The translations under genes were made by a program, and so were the position numbers. 64,000 bases of DNA. Source: Microbacterium aurugineum. Lineage in GTDB: Bacteria; Actinomycetota; Actinomycetes; Actinomycetales; Microbacteriaceae. Each line of letters opens with the position of its first letter. The stretch's first letter is position 1. The notes under the pieces were generated by a model. It did no database searches. It was not told the origin of the DNA and saw only the letters and a list, made by a program, of their open reading frames with translations. Below are positions 62,703 through 64,000 of the stretch, in pieces. Location: assembly GCF_023101205.1 (NCBI RefSeq), contig NZ_CP078078.1, forward strand, positions 310,001-374,000, given 5' to 3'.

Positions 62703-62762
62703 CGCTGCTCCCGTCTCCCTGACCCTGCTCCGGTCCCCCTGACCCCTGACTCTGCTCCGGTC
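62685..62762. repeat. 20-bp tandem repeat, about 3.5 copies, spanning the tetR stop
   Basis: Units beginning CTGCTCC start at 62685, 62705, 62725 and 62752. The first two are exactly 20 bp; the third has a 7-bp insertion (CCCTGAC). The first unit includes the last codons and stop of tetR, so the repeat grew from the gene end. Confidence 0.8.
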
Positions 62763-62807
62763 GCGATATGGCAGCCAATCGCGGCTCGGAAGCTGACATA
62801 TCGCGAC
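62760..62807. repeat. 16-bp inverted repeat in intergenic region (GTCGCGATATG element)
   Basis: GTCGCGATATGGCAGC (62760-62775) and GCTGACATATCGCGAC (62792-62807) pair at 15 of 16 positions around a 16-nt loop. It lies between tetR and the DUF4407 gene, which point the same way, so it is not simply a convergent terminator. The remaining gap to 62868 shows no gene. Confidence 0.75.
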
Positions 62808-62880
62808 GGGAACGTGGGATTCCGGAGGTTCCGAGGAATCTTCCACGCTATCCACAGGCGAGGTTTCGTAGATTATCGGG

Positions 62881-64000
62881 ATGCCCTATTCCGCCCATCG
62901 ACCGGGTCGCTACGACTCGCAGGGTCGGATCATCCTCGACAGCGAACCCGACGCCGTCACGGATGACCTCGACTTCCTGCGCGAGTTCGAGCCCACCGGC
63001 ACCGAAGACGCCGCAGGCGACGCGTCGGTCGCAGCTTCCGCCGAGCAGACCCCGATCGCCGATGCGGTCGCTGCGGACGAGTCCGCCCCGGTGAAGACTC
63101 CGCGTGCGCCTCGTGTCCCGAAGGAACGGAAGAAGCGCGTGCCGCGGGCTCCCGGTTCGCGCGCGCGGACCCTGGCGATCCTCGGCGGCGCGGAGGGTGA
63201 GATCCTCGACCGCGTCCCGGGCGAGACCCCCCGCTTCGTCCAGATGTTCTTCGTGCTCGCCGGCACCGCGCTCGTCTCGGCGATCTCGATGCTCTTCGCC
63301 CTCACCACCGGTGTGCAGGCGGCGCTGTGGCTGGCCGTGCCCCTGGCTCTCGTGTGGGCGCTCATCATCTTCAACCTCGATCGGTTCCTGACCTCGACCA
63401 TGAGCTCGACGAGGAGCGTCTGGCGGCTCATCGGCCTGGCGATCCCGCGAGTGATCATGGCGGCGATCATCGGTTTCGTGGTGGCGGAGCCGCTCGTGCT
63501 CCAGATCTTCCACAACGACATCGCCCGTGAGGTCGCGTCGACCAACATCACGCAGTCGCAGTCCGATCAGGAGGCCCTTGAGTCGGGGCCGGAGAAGATC
63601 GCGCTGGACGCGGCCTCCGCCAAGGTCGCCGAGCTCGAGAACCAGGCGGCGACCGGGATCGTGGCGGGAACGGACTCGTCGTCTGCGACGGAGTCGGCCG
63701 CACAGGCCACCGTCGACGACGTCACCGCGAAGATGACCGCGCAGCAGGAGGTCATCGACCAGGCGCGCGTGCTGTACCAGTGCGAGCTGACCGGCGAAGG
63801 CGCAGGCACGGTCCCCGGGTGCACCGGGGTCAACGGAGAGGGTGCGAGCTCGGATGCCGCGAAGGCACAGCTCGCCGAGGCCCAGCAGACGTACGACGCG
63901 CTCGCCGCCCAGCTGCGCACCGCCAACGAGGAGCTCGCTGCGGCCGGCACCGCCGCCAAGGAGAACACCTCCACGTCCGAGGCGCAGAACCGGGAGCAGG
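62881..64000 (+). CDS. DUF4407 membrane protein, N-terminal part
   Basis: At least 373 codons; the C-terminus is beyond the window. A 90-residue acidic then basic N-terminus (VPKERKKRVPRAPGSRARTL) precedes paired membrane helices, FVQMFFVLAGTALVSAISMLFALTTGVQAALWLAVPLALVWALIIFNLDRFL, and a third at RVIMAAIIGFVVAEPLVLQIF. A long Ala/Gln/Glu-rich coiled-coil with two Cys follows. This fits DUF4407. TAGATT at exactly -12 to -7 of ATG 62881 supports leaderless translation and the start. Confidence 0.8.
   Translation, partial: MPYSAHRPGRYDSQGRIILDSEPDAVTDDLDFLREFEPTGTEDAAGDASVAASAEQTPIADAVAADESAPVKTPRAPRVPKERKKRVPRAPGSRARTLAILGGAEGEILDRVPGETPRFVQMFFVLAGTALVSAISMLFALTTGVQAALWLAVPLALVWALIIFNLDRFLTSTMSSTRSVWRLIGLAIPRVIMAAIIGFVVAEPLVLQIFHNDIAREVASTNITQSQSDQEALESGPEKIALDAASAKVAELENQAATGIVAGTDSSSATESAAQATVDDVTAKMTAQQEVIDQARVLYQCELTGEGAGTVPGCTGVNGEGASSDAAKAQLAEAQQTYDALAAQLRTANEELAAAGTAAKENTSTSEAQNREQ

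Overview
The window is 64 kb of high-GC chromosome with dense gene packing, many 1-4 nt gene overlaps and frequent GTG starts. Gene content (coproporphyrin-dependent heme pathway with HemQ/ChdC, holin-X and DUF3618 membrane proteins, a Cgl0159-type aldolase in the inositol pathway, YkoEDC thiamine-precursor importer) points to an actinobacterium of the family Microbacteriaceae, most probably Microbacterium; the genus is an inference. I see no rRNA, tRNA, CRISPR array, prophage or insertion sequence.

Layout. 1-9.8 kb: housekeeping and small-molecule genes (MFS exporter cut by the window edge, lactate-oxidase-like flavoenzyme, HIT-like protein, GNAT protein, peptide transporter, glycyl-tRNA synthetase, a frameshifted WYL regulator divergent from an epoxide hydrolase, a DUF1801/HhH-GPD pair). 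9.9-21.4 kb: a heme biosynthesis region: hemA divergent from hemE, then hemY, hemQ, hemC, hemD, hemB, hemL. An epimerase/ArsR divergent pair and a three-gene membrane-protein operon are interposed. Every enzyme from glutamyl-tRNA to coproheme decarboxylation is present except a coproporphyrinogen-forming/ferrochelatase step: cpfC (hemH) is not in the window. 21.5-31.2 kb: an orphan ABC ATPase with a very acidic, histidine-ended tail, a 3-hydroxyisobutyryl-CoA hydrolase-like enzyme, a YtrA-type GntR regulator with its membrane protein, and a heterodimeric ABC exporter preceded by a leader peptide. 31-42.5 kb: a membrane-anchored S11 serine peptidase, a TPP-riboswitch-controlled ykoE-ykoD-ykoC operon, glutamate decarboxylase, an APH-type kinase, two SDRs, a TSUP/KDPG-aldolase pair and a UTRA GntR regulator.

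42.6-60.1 kb is the most interesting part. After an MgtC-like gene comes a 17 kb carbohydrate island. Unit 1 holds an IolE-like isomerase/dehydratase, a Gfo/Idh/MocA dehydrogenase, a CUT1 sugar ABC importer (lipoprotein, two permeases, MsmK-type ATPase), a CehA/McbA-type PHP hydrolase and a cytoplasmic GH38 alpha-mannosidase. Unit 2 holds iolC, a Cgl0159-type aldolase, iolA, iolB and iolD. Together these give a complete inositol catabolic route plus the equipment to import and cleave a larger mannose-containing compound. I propose that the substrate is a mannosylated (perhaps phosphorylated) inositol rather than free inositol. 60.2-64 kb: rlmN, a flavodoxin-fold oxidoreductase divergent from a TetR regulator with a long shared operator, and the start of a DUF4407 membrane protein.

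Two sequence-level themes run through the window. First, many genes have an actinobacterial -10 box (TANNNT-like) placed at -12 to -7 or -13 to -8 from the start codon, so they are probably leaderless; this also settles several start codons. Second, most junctions where genes converge carry a long, nearly perfect inverted repeat, and two of these share a GCCGAGACCCCC core.
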